Source: an uncultured Clostridia bacterium
GTDB taxonomy: Bacteria > Bacillota > Clostridia > Christensenellales > CAG-138
Direction of reading: 5' to 3'
DNA length: 6,292 nt
NCBI GenBank assembly: GCA_946183765.1
Contig: CAMHDC010000082.1
Location: forward strand, 1-6,292
Part shown: one piece after another, positions 1 to 5,932 of the stretch
How the letters are laid out: every line of letters starts with the position of its first letter
How positions within the stretch are numbered: the first letter of the stretch is position 1
Made by a program: the position numbers and the translations under genes
Notes under the pieces: generated by a model
Told to the model about the DNA's origin: nothing
The model's database searches: none
Seen by the model: the letters and a program-made list of their open reading frames with translations, nothing else

Positions 1-758
1 AAGGTGGGGGCGCACTTCTCGCACACGAAGGCGTAGTACCCGTCCCGGGGCAGGGTCGGCTCGTCCAGCAGGGCGGCGGCCCTGTCCAAATATTGCTCGA
101 TCTTCTGTTCCCCCTTTTCAAGGCCGTGCTCCAGCTCCACCGCGTTGGCTAAGTTCAGATACGTGATGGCCTGCTCCAGAGCCCCGTGCTCCACCTTGCC
201 CATAATTTCCAGGGCCTTCAGGAAGGCTTCGTAGGCCTCCCCGAAGCGTTTGAGGGCCATGTAGGCCAGGCCCATGTTGTTGTATAGGCCGCCCAGCCGC
301 CCGTCGGTTTCGGGCAGGTTCCCCTCGTAGACGGCCTTGGCCTTCTCAAAGAGCTCGATGGACCGCTCGGGCATGCCGAAGGCGTCGTAGACCGTGGCGG
401 CGTTCACATAGGCGGTACCGGCGGAGAGGGTGTTTTCAAAGCCCAGCCGTTCGATGAGATTCAGGCTTTCGTTAGCGTTCAGGATGGCCTGCTCCTTGTT
501 GCCCACCTTCCGGTAATGACCCATCAACTCGCCCCGGACGAAAAACTCGCCCCGCAGGTCCCCGTTCTGCCGGGCCTCCGCCAGCCAGTAGTTAAGATGG
601 CGCTCCGCCCCCGCATAGTCCCGGCGGCTCATATATTCGTCCAGCTTCTCCCGGACCCGCCGCTGGGGGATGGGCGCGGGCCGGTCCTGATCCATGCACA
701 GGACGCAGTTGGGCTCCTCGTAATCCTCTTTGGAGAGGGTAGGGATCGGGTTCGTCAT
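1..758 (-). CDS. Tetratricopeptide-repeat protein, C-terminus outside window
   Basis: The frame is open from ATG at 758 to the window edge, giving 252 codons and no stop, so the C-terminus is missing. The N-terminus carries a Cys-x-x-Cys pair (C18, C21) in a short non-repeat stretch. From about residue 70 helical TPR-like units follow, the clearest at about 113-146 (AYVNAATVYDAFGMPERSIE) and 156-189 (LYNNMGLAYMALKRFGEAYE), with a further one near 195-235. A second Cys-x-x-Cys (C246, C249) comes just before the edge. There is no signal peptide or membrane segment, so it is probably cytoplasmic. TPR arrays are protein-binding scaffolds; no catalytic motif is seen. A strong AAGGAGG lies 5 bases before the ATG and overlaps the end of the DUF2284 gene, which fixes the start and implies one operon. 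The likely partner is that neighbour, but this is inference. The family is certain only at the fold level. Confidence 0.85.
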   Translation of the reverse strand, partial: MTNPIPTLSKEDYEEPNCVLCMDQDRPAPIPQRRVREKLDEYMSRRDYAGAERHLNYWLAEARQNGDLRGEFFVRGELMGHYRKVGNKEQAILNANESLNLIERLGFENTLSAGTAYVNAATVYDAFGMPERSIELFEKAKAVYEGNLPETDGRLGGLYNNMGLAYMALKRFGEAYEAFLKALEIMGKVEHGALEQAITYLNLANAVELEHGLEKGEQKIEQYLDRAAALLDEPTLPRDGYYAFVCEKCAPT

Positions 759-763
759 AGGCG

Positions 764-770
764 CCTCCTT
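764..770 (-). promoter_or_regulatory. Ribosome binding site overlapping upstream stop codon
   Basis: Read on the minus strand, AAGGAGG begins inside the TAA stop of the DUF2284 gene (772-770) and lies 5 bases before the TPR ATG at 758. The arrangement suggests translational coupling of the two genes. It also selects this ATG over later in-frame ones. Confidence 0.8.
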
Positions 771-1333
771 TATTTCTTCTGGGGCAGCAGCAGTCCGCCC
801 AGCAAAATGATCTGCTCGGGCAGCCGGTTCCCGCTGGCCCACTGCAGTTTTTCTTCAAAATACCGTTCCAGGGCCCCGCCGCAGTCGCCGCCCAGGGCTT
901 CGATGGAGTACCGCATCCTGTCCGGCATCCGGCAGGGCTTCCCCTCCGTCCGGGCGCAGACGGGGCACAGGTCGCACTTCCCGGCGAACAAAGCAAGGCT
1001 CCCGGGAGTCTCGGCCTCCATAGCCAGCAGTTCCCGGGCCAGGTCCGCCTTGATCCTGGGCAGCGCTTCCTGCTCGAAGGCGCGGCGCTCCCCGGGGAAC
1101 AGCCGATCCTTGGCAAAGACCAGCTTTCGGGCATAGAGGCGGATGGCGTCGTACTTTTCCCACACCGCCGCGGGGTCGAATCCAAAGGGCGGGCAGGACC
1201 ACGTCTGCCCATAGTCGGGGCAGTCCAGACAGTAGCCCATGAACCGGGGCACGTCCACCAGGCCCTGCCGGAACTCGTCCAGGGGCACGGTCCGGTCCAA
1301 TGTGGCGACGGTGTACAGCGCATCCCATTCCAT
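770..1333 (-). CDS. DUF2284 cysteine-rich predicted metal-binding protein
   Basis: This 187-residue protein matches the DUF2284 family of predicted metal-binding proteins, whose function is not established. The hallmark N-terminal motif is present as C35-x2-C38, then C47-P-P (YCLDCPDYGQTWSCPPFG). The C-terminal cluster is C120-x2-C123-x2-C126 and C134, followed by RYSIEALGGDC. These seven or eight cysteines could ligate a metal or Fe-S cluster (inference). No transmembrane or signal sequence is visible, so it is probably cytosolic. The ATG at 1333 is the furthest possible start, because an in-frame TAG lies 9 bases upstream (1345-1343). No Shine-Dalgarno sequence precedes it, and a good promoter is placed so that transcription would begin at the ATG itself. 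It is the first gene of a pair with the TPR protein, 11 bases downstream. The family is confident; the function is unknown. Confidence 0.9.
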   Translation of the reverse strand: MEWDALYTVATLDRTVPLDEFRQGLVDVPRFMGYCLDCPDYGQTWSCPPFGFDPAAVWEKYDAIRLYARKLVFAKDRLFPGERRAFEQEALPRIKADLARELLAMEAETPGSLALFAGKCDLCPVCARTEGKPCRMPDRMRYSIEALGGDCGGALERYFEEKLQWASGNRLPEQIILLGGLLLPQKK

Positions 1334-1368
1334 GGGTCTATGCTACCATGCTGAGCCGGGTTTGACAA
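1333..1368 (-). promoter_or_regulatory. Extended -10 promoter for DUF2284 gene, probably leaderless
   Basis: On the minus strand TTGTCA (1368-1363) is followed by a 17-base spacer and TAGCAT (1345-1340). TGG immediately before the -10 forms an extended -10 element. The usual 7-base step from the last -10 base places +1 at 1333, the A of the start codon. There is no room for a 5' leader, which agrees with the lack of a ribosome site. Confidence 0.6.
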
Positions 1369-1403
1369 GCGCCATTCTTCACGCTTCGTTTGCATTTTCA
1401 CCC

Positions 1404-1439
1404 TTGCGCACGGGGATGGGCGGTGCGATAATATACTAA
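1404..1439 (+). promoter_or_regulatory. Promoter for asd
   Basis: TTGCGC (1404-1409), a 17-base spacer and GATAAT (1427-1432), with an extended -10 TGC in front, give a predicted start near 1439 and a leader of only about 29 bases. AGGGGAGGAA (1451-1460) is the ribosome site, 7 bases before the ATG. A leader this short cannot hold a lysine riboswitch or T-box. Confidence 0.6.
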
Positions 1440-1467
1440 ACCCACAGGATAGGGGAGGAATGGACCA

Positions 1468-2466
1468 ATGAAGGAAATGAACGTAGGCGTCCTGGGCGCC
1501 ACCGGCGCGGTGGGCCAGGAGATGCTGAAGATACTGGCGGAGCGAAACTTCCCCGTGAGGAGCATCCGCCCCCTGGCCAGCGCCCGCAGCGTCGGCAAGA
1601 CCGTTCTGTTCAAGGGGGAGCCGGTGCCTATCGCGGAAGCGAAGGAGGACGCCTTCACCGGCCTCGACCTGGTTCTGGGCGCGGCGGAGAACGACGTCGC
1701 CCAGCGGTTTGCGCCCCATATCCTGGACGCGGGGGCCGTGTTCGTGGACAATTCCAGCGCCTTCCGGCTTCGGGAGGACGTGCCCCTGATCGTGCCTGAG
1801 ATCAACCCCGAGGACGCCAAATGGCACAAGGGGATCCTGTCGAATCCCAACTGCACCACCATCGTCACCCTGGTGGCCGTGGCCCCGCTCGCCAAGGAGA
1901 GCCCCATCGAGACCATGATCGCCTCCTCCTATCAGGCGGTCAGCGGCGCGGGCGTGGCGGGCATGCGGGAGCTCACCGAGGAGATCGAGGCGGGCTTGAA
2001 GGGCGAAGCGTACGCGCCCAAGGCCTTCGCCCACCAGATCGCCTATAACGTGATCCCCCAGATCGGGTCCGAGCAGTATCTGGGCTACACCAGCGAGGAG
2101 ATGAAGATGCAGAACGAGGGCCGCAAGATCCTGCACCTGCCGGAGATGAAGGTGAGCTGCACCTGCGTCCGGGTGCCGGTGCTTCGGTCCCACAGCGTGT
2201 CCGTGGTGCTGCGCACCAAAGAAAAGATCTCCGTGGACCGGGCGAAGGCCCTTATCGCCGCCGCCCCCGGCTGCAAACTGGCGGACGATCTCAAGAACCA
2301 CGTGTACCCCATGCCCCTGGATACCTCGGACCAGGATCTGGTCTTTGTGGGCCGGATCCGGGAGGACCTCACCTCCGACCGGGGCTTGAACCTCTGGTGC
2401 TGCGGCGACCAGGTCCGCAAGGGCGCGGCCACCAACGCCGTGCAGATCGCGGAGCTGCTGCTGTAA
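1468..2466 (+). CDS. asd: Aspartate-semialdehyde dehydrogenase
   Basis: Asd reduces aspartyl-phosphate to aspartate-4-semialdehyde with NADPH. This is the branch-point step toward diaminopimelate/lysine, threonine and methionine, and it occurs in the cytosol. The 332-residue length suits the Gram-positive-type enzyme. The N-terminal NADP-binding loop is GATGAVGQ (10-17). The active-site segment SNPNCTT contains the nucleophile C129. Q156 in SYQAVSGAG fits the conserved glutamine, and R235 and H242 in RVPVLRSHS have the seven-residue spacing of the family's substrate-binding arginine and catalytic histidine. The C-terminal NLWCCGDQVRKGAATNAVQIAE is typical. A start at 1468 rather than the in-frame ATG at 1477 is supported by ribosome-site spacing. 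It has its own promoter and terminator and no dapA or lysC beside it, so it is probably monocistronic. It looks intact. Confidence 0.97.
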   Translation: MKEMNVGVLGATGAVGQEMLKILAERNFPVRSIRPLASARSVGKTVLFKGEPVPIAEAKEDAFTGLDLVLGAAENDVAQRFAPHILDAGAVFVDNSSAFRLREDVPLIVPEINPEDAKWHKGILSNPNCTTIVTLVAVAPLAKESPIETMIASSYQAVSGAGVAGMRELTEEIEAGLKGEAYAPKAFAHQIAYNVIPQIGSEQYLGYTSEEMKMQNEGRKILHLPEMKVSCTCVRVPVLRSHSVSVVLRTKEKISVDRAKALIAAAPGCKLADDLKNHVYPMPLDTSDQDLVFVGRIREDLTSDRGLNLWCCGDQVRKGAATNAVQIAELLL

Positions 2467-2467
2467 G

Positions 2468-2502
2468 CTTTCCCTGTGCCGCTTCTCTTTGCGGCGGGAA
2501 GG
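2468..2502 (+). other. GC-rich hairpin directly after asd stop
   Basis: Seven pairs (2468-2474 with 2496-2502, one of them G-T) stack on five pairs GCCGC/GCGGC (2478-2482 with 2491-2495). There is a three-base bulge (2475-2477) and an eight-base loop. No T-run follows, so it is not a terminator on its own; it may protect the asd 3' end or be incidental. Confidence 0.45.
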
Positions 2503-2519
2503 GCGTGCCAAACAAACGT

Positions 2520-2557
2520 AAGAGAGTATGGCTATGGAAACAGCCATACTCTTTTTT
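2520..2557 (+). terminator. Intrinsic terminator of asd
   Basis: A perfect 11-bp stem, AGAGTATGGCT (2523-2533) with AGCCATACTCT (2542-2552), has an eight-base loop and runs straight into six T (2552-2557). It can extend outward by A-T and G-T pairs. It lies 7 bases beyond the lysR stop on the other strand, where the hairpin is followed only by an interrupted T-rich stretch, so termination of lysR here would be weaker. Confidence 0.9.
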
Positions 2558-2559
2558 GC

Positions 2560-3444
2560 TTACATTTTCGGATGCTGAGCTTTGACCTGACTTGCCACGA
2601 AGTCGGCAAACTGGCTGGCGGCAGGACTTTGCCGGCCCGAGTCCGTGACGGACAGGGCGATGGTCCGGGTGGCCTGGGGGCTCAGCTCCAGGGCCGCGAT
2701 GTTGTCCCTTCGCCCCTGCAGCAGCAGCTCTGGCATGATGGCGATGCCCAGCCCCTGCTCCACCATGGCGATGATGGCGTAGTCGTCCTTGGTGACGAAG
2801 CGCACGTTGGGACGGATATCCTCCGCATCCAGGGCGCGGCGCAGGTCCTGGTCGGAGCTTTCCAGCAGGGAGATGAAGGACTCCTGCTTGGCGAAGCTGA
2901 TGGGGAAGCAGGGGAGATTGGCCAGAGGGTGATCCTTGGGCAGGATCACCAGCAGCCGATCCTTCATGAGGGGGATCACCTTTCCCGGCGCGCGGGTGGG
3001 CAGGGACACGAACCCCAGATCCACGGCCCCCTCCTCCAGCCACTGTTCCACGTCGTGGTAATCCCCGTTGAGCAGTTTGAAGCGGATGTGGGGATGCGCC
3101 GCCTGGAACTCTTTTAAGATGGAGGGGAGCCAGTGGACCGCCACAGAGGTGAACGTGCCTATGCGGATGGTGCCGGTGGACAGGCCGTGGATGGAGGACA
3201 CGGTCTCCTGCAGCTGCATCTCGGCGGAGAGGATGGTCCGCACCGAGGGCAGGACCTTCTTTCCTTCCTCGGTCAGACGGACTCCCGACCGGCTCCGTAT
3301 GAGCACAGGGAAGCCGAACTGCTCCTCCAGCGAGGTGAGGGCGTGACTCACGGCGGACTGGGTCAGGCCCAGATCCTCGGCAGCCCGGCTGACGCTCCCC
3401 GCTTCCAGGGTGCGAAGGAAGATCTCATATTTTTGAAGACTCAT
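2560..3444 (-). CDS. LysR-family transcriptional regulator
   Basis: This 294-residue protein has the standard LysR layout. A winged helix-turn-helix spans about residues 1-60, with the recognition region GSVSRAAEDLGLTQSAVSHA at 16-35 and the wing near RSRSGVRLTEEG. A linker helix covers about 62-88. The periplasmic-binding-protein-like effector domain runs from about 91 (GTIRIGTFTSVAVHWLPSIL) to the end and includes the typical VEQGLGIAIMPE segment (228-239). Such proteins bind DNA as tetramers and commonly control a divergent gene and themselves. Here the divergent gene is putP, so regulation of proline uptake is the natural inference; the effector cannot be read from sequence. The ATG at 3444 has GAGG five bases upstream. 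The length is normal and the gene looks intact. Confidence 0.95.
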   Translation of the reverse strand: MSLQKYEIFLRTLEAGSVSRAAEDLGLTQSAVSHALTSLEEQFGFPVLIRSRSGVRLTEEGKKVLPSVRTILSAEMQLQETVSSIHGLSTGTIRIGTFTSVAVHWLPSILKEFQAAHPHIRFKLLNGDYHDVEQWLEEGAVDLGFVSLPTRAPGKVIPLMKDRLLVILPKDHPLANLPCFPISFAKQESFISLLESSDQDLRRALDAEDIRPNVRFVTKDDYAIIAMVEQGLGIAIMPELLLQGRRDNIAALELSPQATRTIALSVTDSGRQSPAASQFADFVASQVKAQHPKM

Positions 3445-3455
3445 CTTTACCTCAC

Positions 3456-3481
3456 ATGAAGAAAATTCATATATATTTCAT
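3456..3481. promoter_or_regulatory. ATGAA/TTCAT repeats, T-N11-A candidate LysR box
   Basis: ATGAA-N5-TTCAT (3456-3470) is a dyad containing T-N11-A (T3457, A3469), the loose consensus of LysR-type binding sites. A further TTCAT at 3477-3481 repeats the half-site one helical turn away. The position, inside the predicted lysR leader next to its ribosome site, would suit autorepression. The sequence is AT-rich, so chance is possible. Confidence 0.4.
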
Positions 3482-3492
3482 CGGGAGTGACC

Positions 3493-3513
3493 TTTTGTAC
3501 AGTATACACAAAA
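3493..3513. promoter_or_regulatory. Dyad TTTTGT-N9-ACAAAA over lysR -10
   Basis: A perfect six-base inverted repeat (3493-3498 with 3508-3513) is centred at 3503, inside the lysR -10 hexamer. A protein bound here would block lysR transcription. It could be an operator for the LysR protein or another repressor; the evidence is symmetry and position only. Confidence 0.4.
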
Positions 3514-3529
3514 AAGCCAAGAAAATCAA
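3494..3529 (-). promoter_or_regulatory. Promoter for lysR gene
   Basis: On the minus strand TTGATT (3529-3524), a 17-base spacer and TATACT (3506-3501) predict a start near 3494 and a leader of about 50 bases. Hexamers and spacing are identical to those of the divergent putP promoter. Confidence 0.6.
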
Positions 3530-3543
3530 TCAATAATATGGAA

Positions 3544-3565
3544 ATCATCGCTTGATTCCGATGAT
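3544..3565. promoter_or_regulatory. Dyad ATCATCG-N8-CGATGAT over putP -35
   Basis: A perfect seven-base inverted repeat (3544-3550 with 3559-3565) has the putP -35 hexamer TTGATT (3552-3557) in its spacer. It is the longest clean dyad in the control region and the best candidate operator for putP. Binding across the -35 would favour repression, though an activator contact is not excluded. Confidence 0.5.
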
Positions 3566-3587
3566 GATATATAATATACTGCAAGCA
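3552..3587 (+). promoter_or_regulatory. Promoter for putP
   Basis: TTGATT (3552-3557), a 17-base spacer and TATACT (3575-3580) predict a start near 3587 and a leader of about 46 bases. An overlapping TATAAT (3570-3575) is a perfect -10 but would leave only 12 bases from this -35, so the TATACT reading is preferred. Confidence 0.6.
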
Positions 3588-3598
3588 ATTTAAACGAG

Positions 3599-3617
3599 GC
3601 ATGAACAGAACTCATGC
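3599..3617 (+). promoter_or_regulatory. Small leader hairpin before putP ribosome site
   Basis: GCATGA (3599-3604) pairs with TCATGC (3612-3617) around a seven-base loop. It ends three bases before AGGGAGG (3621-3627), the putP ribosome site. It could affect mRNA stability or serve as a DNA operator; it does not sequester the ribosome site. Confidence 0.35.
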
Positions 3618-3632
3618 AAAAGGGAGGCCGAA

Positions 3633-5159
3633 ATGGAACATATCGAATGGATCATGCTGGGGACCATACTGGTCTATATGGCCCTGATCGTGGGGGTGGG
3701 GATCCTGTTCAGCCGCCGGGCGGGACGGGGCGCTGACGCCTTCTTCTTGGGAGGCCGATCCCTGGGCCCCTTCGTCACGGCCATGTCCGCGGAGGCCAGC
3801 GACATGTCGGGCTGGCTCCTCATGGGTATGCCGGGCCTGGCCCTTCTCTGCGGCACGGCGGAAGCGTTCTGGACGGCCCTCGGACTGGCCATCGGCACCT
3901 ATTTCAACTGGCTTATCGTTGCCAGGCGTCTCAGACGGTACACCGTGCTCACAGGCTCCATCACCGTTCCCGGTTTCTTCTCCCGCCGGTTCCGTGACGA
4001 GAAGCACATCCTGTCCACGCTGGCGGCGGCGATCATCATCGTCTTTTTTGTGCCCTACACGGCCTCCGGCTTCGTGACCTGCGGCAAGCTTTTTTCCACC
4101 CTTTTCGGCATGGAATACCGCCGGGCCATGCTCATCTCCGCGGCTATCATCGTGGCGTATACGGCCCTCGGAGGCTTCCTGGCGGCCAGCGTCACGGACT
4201 ATTTGCAGTCCATCATCATGACCTTCGCGCTGCTGGCTGTCATCGGTTTCGGGCTCTCCTATGCGGGCGGCCTCGACGCGGTCGTGACCAACGCCCGGAC
4301 CATTCCCCAGTATCTCTCCCTGACCGCCGCGGCGGAGCAGGGGAAGGGAAGCTTCGGGTTTTTGCCCATTCTTTCCACCATGGCCTGGGGCCTGGGCTAT
4401 TTCGGCGTGCCCCATGTGCTTCTTAGATTCATGGCCATCCGCAGGGAGGGGGAGCTGACCCTGGCCCGGCGCATCGGGTCCGTGTGGGTGGTGATCTCCA
4501 TGGCCGCCGCCATATGTATCGGCGTCGTCGGCCGGGCGCTGATGGATCAGGGCGTCGTAGGCCCCTACGCCAGCACCTCCGAGAGCGAGACGATCATCGT
4601 GGCTGTGGCCAACATCATCAGCGGCAATGGGACCTTGCTGGCAGTCCTGGCCGGGCTCATTTTGGCGGGCATTCTGGCGGCCACTATGTCCACCGCCGAT
4701 TCCCAGCTGCTGGCGGCGGCCTCGGCGGTGTCGGAGGACCTGTTCAAGGGGGTCTTCCGCTGGCGCATCGGGGAGAAGCAGAGTCTGTGGATCGCCCGCG
4801 GCACGGTGGTGGCCGTCTCGATCCTGGCGGCGATCCTGGCCTACGATCCCGGCAGCTCCGTGTTTCGGATTGTGTCCTTTGCCTGGGCTGGCTTCGGCGC
4901 AGCCTTCGGGCCGCTGATGCTCTTCAGCCTGTTCTGGAAGCGGACCACCCTCCAGGGCGCCGTGGCTGGCATGGTCACCGGCGGAGCCGTGATCTTCCTG
5001 TGGAAGTTTCTCATCCGGCCCAACGTAGCGTTCCTGGATTTCTACGAGCTTCTGCCCGCCTTTATCTTTTCGGCGTTGGTCATCTATGGGGTGTCTCGCC
5101 TGACCCCCGCCCCCGATAGGGAGGTGCAGGCGGAATTCGAGCAGGTGGATGCCCTGTGA
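3633..5159 (+). CDS. putP: Sodium/proline symporter (SSS family)
   Basis: This 508-residue membrane transporter couples proline uptake to sodium entry. It belongs to the solute:sodium symporter family, with about thirteen hydrophobic segments of the LeuT-like fold and normal length. The segment GGRSLGPFVTAMSAEASDMS (40-59) is nearly that of known PutP proteins; D57 corresponds to the sodium-site aspartate D55 of E. coli PutP. In TMSTADSQLL (351-360), S353 and T354 correspond to E. coli S340 and T341 of the sodium site. VPYTASGFVTCGKLF and YTALGGFLAASVTDYLQ are further PutP signatures. The ATG at 3633 follows AGGGAGG by 5 bases. It is transcribed alone, divergent from a LysR regulator and with its own terminator. 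No proline dehydrogenase gene is adjacent, so osmoprotective uptake (OpuE-like) is as likely as catabolic use. Proline specificity is inferred from close motif identity. Confidence 0.94.
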   Translation: MEHIEWIMLGTILVYMALIVGVGILFSRRAGRGADAFFLGGRSLGPFVTAMSAEASDMSGWLLMGMPGLALLCGTAEAFWTALGLAIGTYFNWLIVARRLRRYTVLTGSITVPGFFSRRFRDEKHILSTLAAAIIIVFFVPYTASGFVTCGKLFSTLFGMEYRRAMLISAAIIVAYTALGGFLAASVTDYLQSIIMTFALLAVIGFGLSYAGGLDAVVTNARTIPQYLSLTAAAEQGKGSFGFLPILSTMAWGLGYFGVPHVLLRFMAIRREGELTLARRIGSVWVVISMAAAICIGVVGRALMDQGVVGPYASTSESETIIVAVANIISGNGTLLAVLAGLILAGILAATMSTADSQLLAAASAVSEDLFKGVFRWRIGEKQSLWIARGTVVAVSILAAILAYDPGSSVFRIVSFAWAGFGAAFGPLMLFSLFWKRTTLQGAVAGMVTGGAVIFLWKFLIRPNVAFLDFYELLPAFIFSALVIYGVSRLTPAPDREVQAEFEQVDAL

Positions 5160-5183
5160 CCTTCCCCGTCGGTGCGCACCAAT

Positions 5184-5211
5184 AAAGGAGCCGTTGTTTC
5201 GGCTCCTTTTT
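5184..5211. terminator. Bidirectional terminator between putP and tcdA
   Basis: AAAGGAGCCG (5184-5193) pairs perfectly with CGGCTCCTTT (5200-5209) around a six-base loop. The T-run 5207-5211 serves putP, which ends 25 bases earlier. On the minus strand the stem ends in TTTATT, so it can also stop tcdA transcripts, whose stop codon lies 15 bases away. A ten-base palindrome, GGTGCGCACC (5171-5180), sits beside it and is unexplained. Confidence 0.9.
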
Positions 5212-5223
5212 CCATGCCTTGCT

Positions 5224-5931
5224 TTATACGCCGGCTATGTCCTTGATCACTTCACCCGCGATGATCAGCCCCGCCACGGCGGGCACGAAGGCGGTGCTGC
5301 CCGGGGTGGCCCGGCGGTGGGTCTCTTCGTCCGCGGGGGCGGGGGAGAGGGCCGGTTCCGTGGAGTAGACCACCTTCACGCGGTCGATGCCCCGCTTTTT
5401 CAGCTCCCGGCGCATGACCCGGGCCAGGGGGCACACGGAGGTCTCGGCGATGTCCGCCACCCGAAAGGCCGTGGGGTCCAGCTTGTTCCCGGCGCCCATG
5501 GAGGAGATGACGGGCACCCCCGCCGCCTTGGCCGCCTCGATGAGCTGGAGCTTTCCGGTCACAGTGTCGATGGCGTCCACCACATAATCGTATTGGGTAA
5601 AATCGAACCGGTCCGCCGTTTCCGGCAGATAGAAGAGGGGATAGGTTTGCACCTGGCAGTCCGGGTTGATGCTCAGCGCCCGGGCTCTCGCCGCGTCCAC
5701 CTTCAGCATCCCCAGGGTGTCCCGGGTGGCGATGATCTGCCGGTTCAGGTTCGAGAGGGCCACCCGGTCGCTGTCGATCAGGTCCAAAGCCCCCACGCCG
5801 CTGCGGACAAGGGCCTCCACCGCGTGGCCGCCCACGCCGCCGATTCCGAACACGGCTACCCGCGCCCGGCGCAGCCGTTCCATGGCTTCGTCCCCCAGCA
5901 GCATCCGGGTCCGGGAAAACATATCCTCCAT
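5224..5931 (-). CDS. tcdA: tRNA threonylcarbamoyladenosine dehydratase
   Basis: TcdA uses ATP to cyclise t6A at tRNA position 37 to ct6A, which strengthens decoding of ANN codons. It is a cytosolic member of the ThiF/MoeB/E1-like family. The 235-residue protein has the nucleotide loop GIGGVGG (29-35), D53 and D55 in LIDSDRV, the N-x-N-R-Q motif (61-65), K77 and the VDAID segment (118-122). SSMGAGNKLDPT (143-154), CPLARVMRRELKKRGI (167-182) and VVYSTEP (188-193) separate it from MoeB and ThiF. Unlike MoeB or HesA it lacks the zinc Cys-x-x-Cys pairs. It is shorter than the 268-residue E. coli protein. The ATG at 5931 follows the stop of the XdhC gene by one base, and its AAGGAG lies inside that gene, so the two are cotranscribed and probably translationally coupled. 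The gene looks intact. Confidence 0.93.
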   Translation of the reverse strand: MEDMFSRTRMLLGDEAMERLRRARVAVFGIGGVGGHAVEALVRSGVGALDLIDSDRVALSNLNRQIIATRDTLGMLKVDAARARALSINPDCQVQTYPLFYLPETADRFDFTQYDYVVDAIDTVTGKLQLIEAAKAAGVPVISSMGAGNKLDPTAFRVADIAETSVCPLARVMRRELKKRGIDRVKVVYSTEPALSPAPADEETHRRATPGSTAFVPAVAGLIIAGEVIKDIAGV

Positions 5932-5932
5932 A

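Noticed and set aside
1428..1433. Minus-strand TATTAT as a second promoter -10 for the DUF2284 gene
   Set aside because: No suitable -35 hexamer lies at the right distance (it would fall in the asd ribosome site), and the closer TTGTCA/TAGCAT pair is better.
592..2547. A 651-codon open frame on the minus strand
   Set aside because: It runs across the TPR gene start, the DUF2284 gene and antisense to asd. Its translation is low-complexity His/Gly/Arg-rich sequence, as expected for a shadow frame in GC-rich DNA, and it matches no family.
2476..3117. A 213-codon plus-strand open frame opposite lysR
   Set aside because: It begins in the asd 3' hairpin, crosses the terminator and is antisense to the LysR effector domain.
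3570..3575. Perfect TATAAT as the putP -10
   Set aside because: No -35-like hexamer lies at 16-18 bases; the TTGATT at 3552 is only 12 bases away but is exactly 17 bases from TATACT at 3575.
3612..4415. A 267-codon minus-strand open frame opposite putP
   Set aside because: It is antisense to well-conserved PutP codons, has charged Gly/His/Asp-rich composition and no recognisable domain.
5171..5180. Ten-base palindrome GGTGCGCACC after putP
   Set aside because: It is too short and lies in GC-rich DNA; it has no loop for a stable hairpin and no second copy was noticed, so it is noted but not called as a site.
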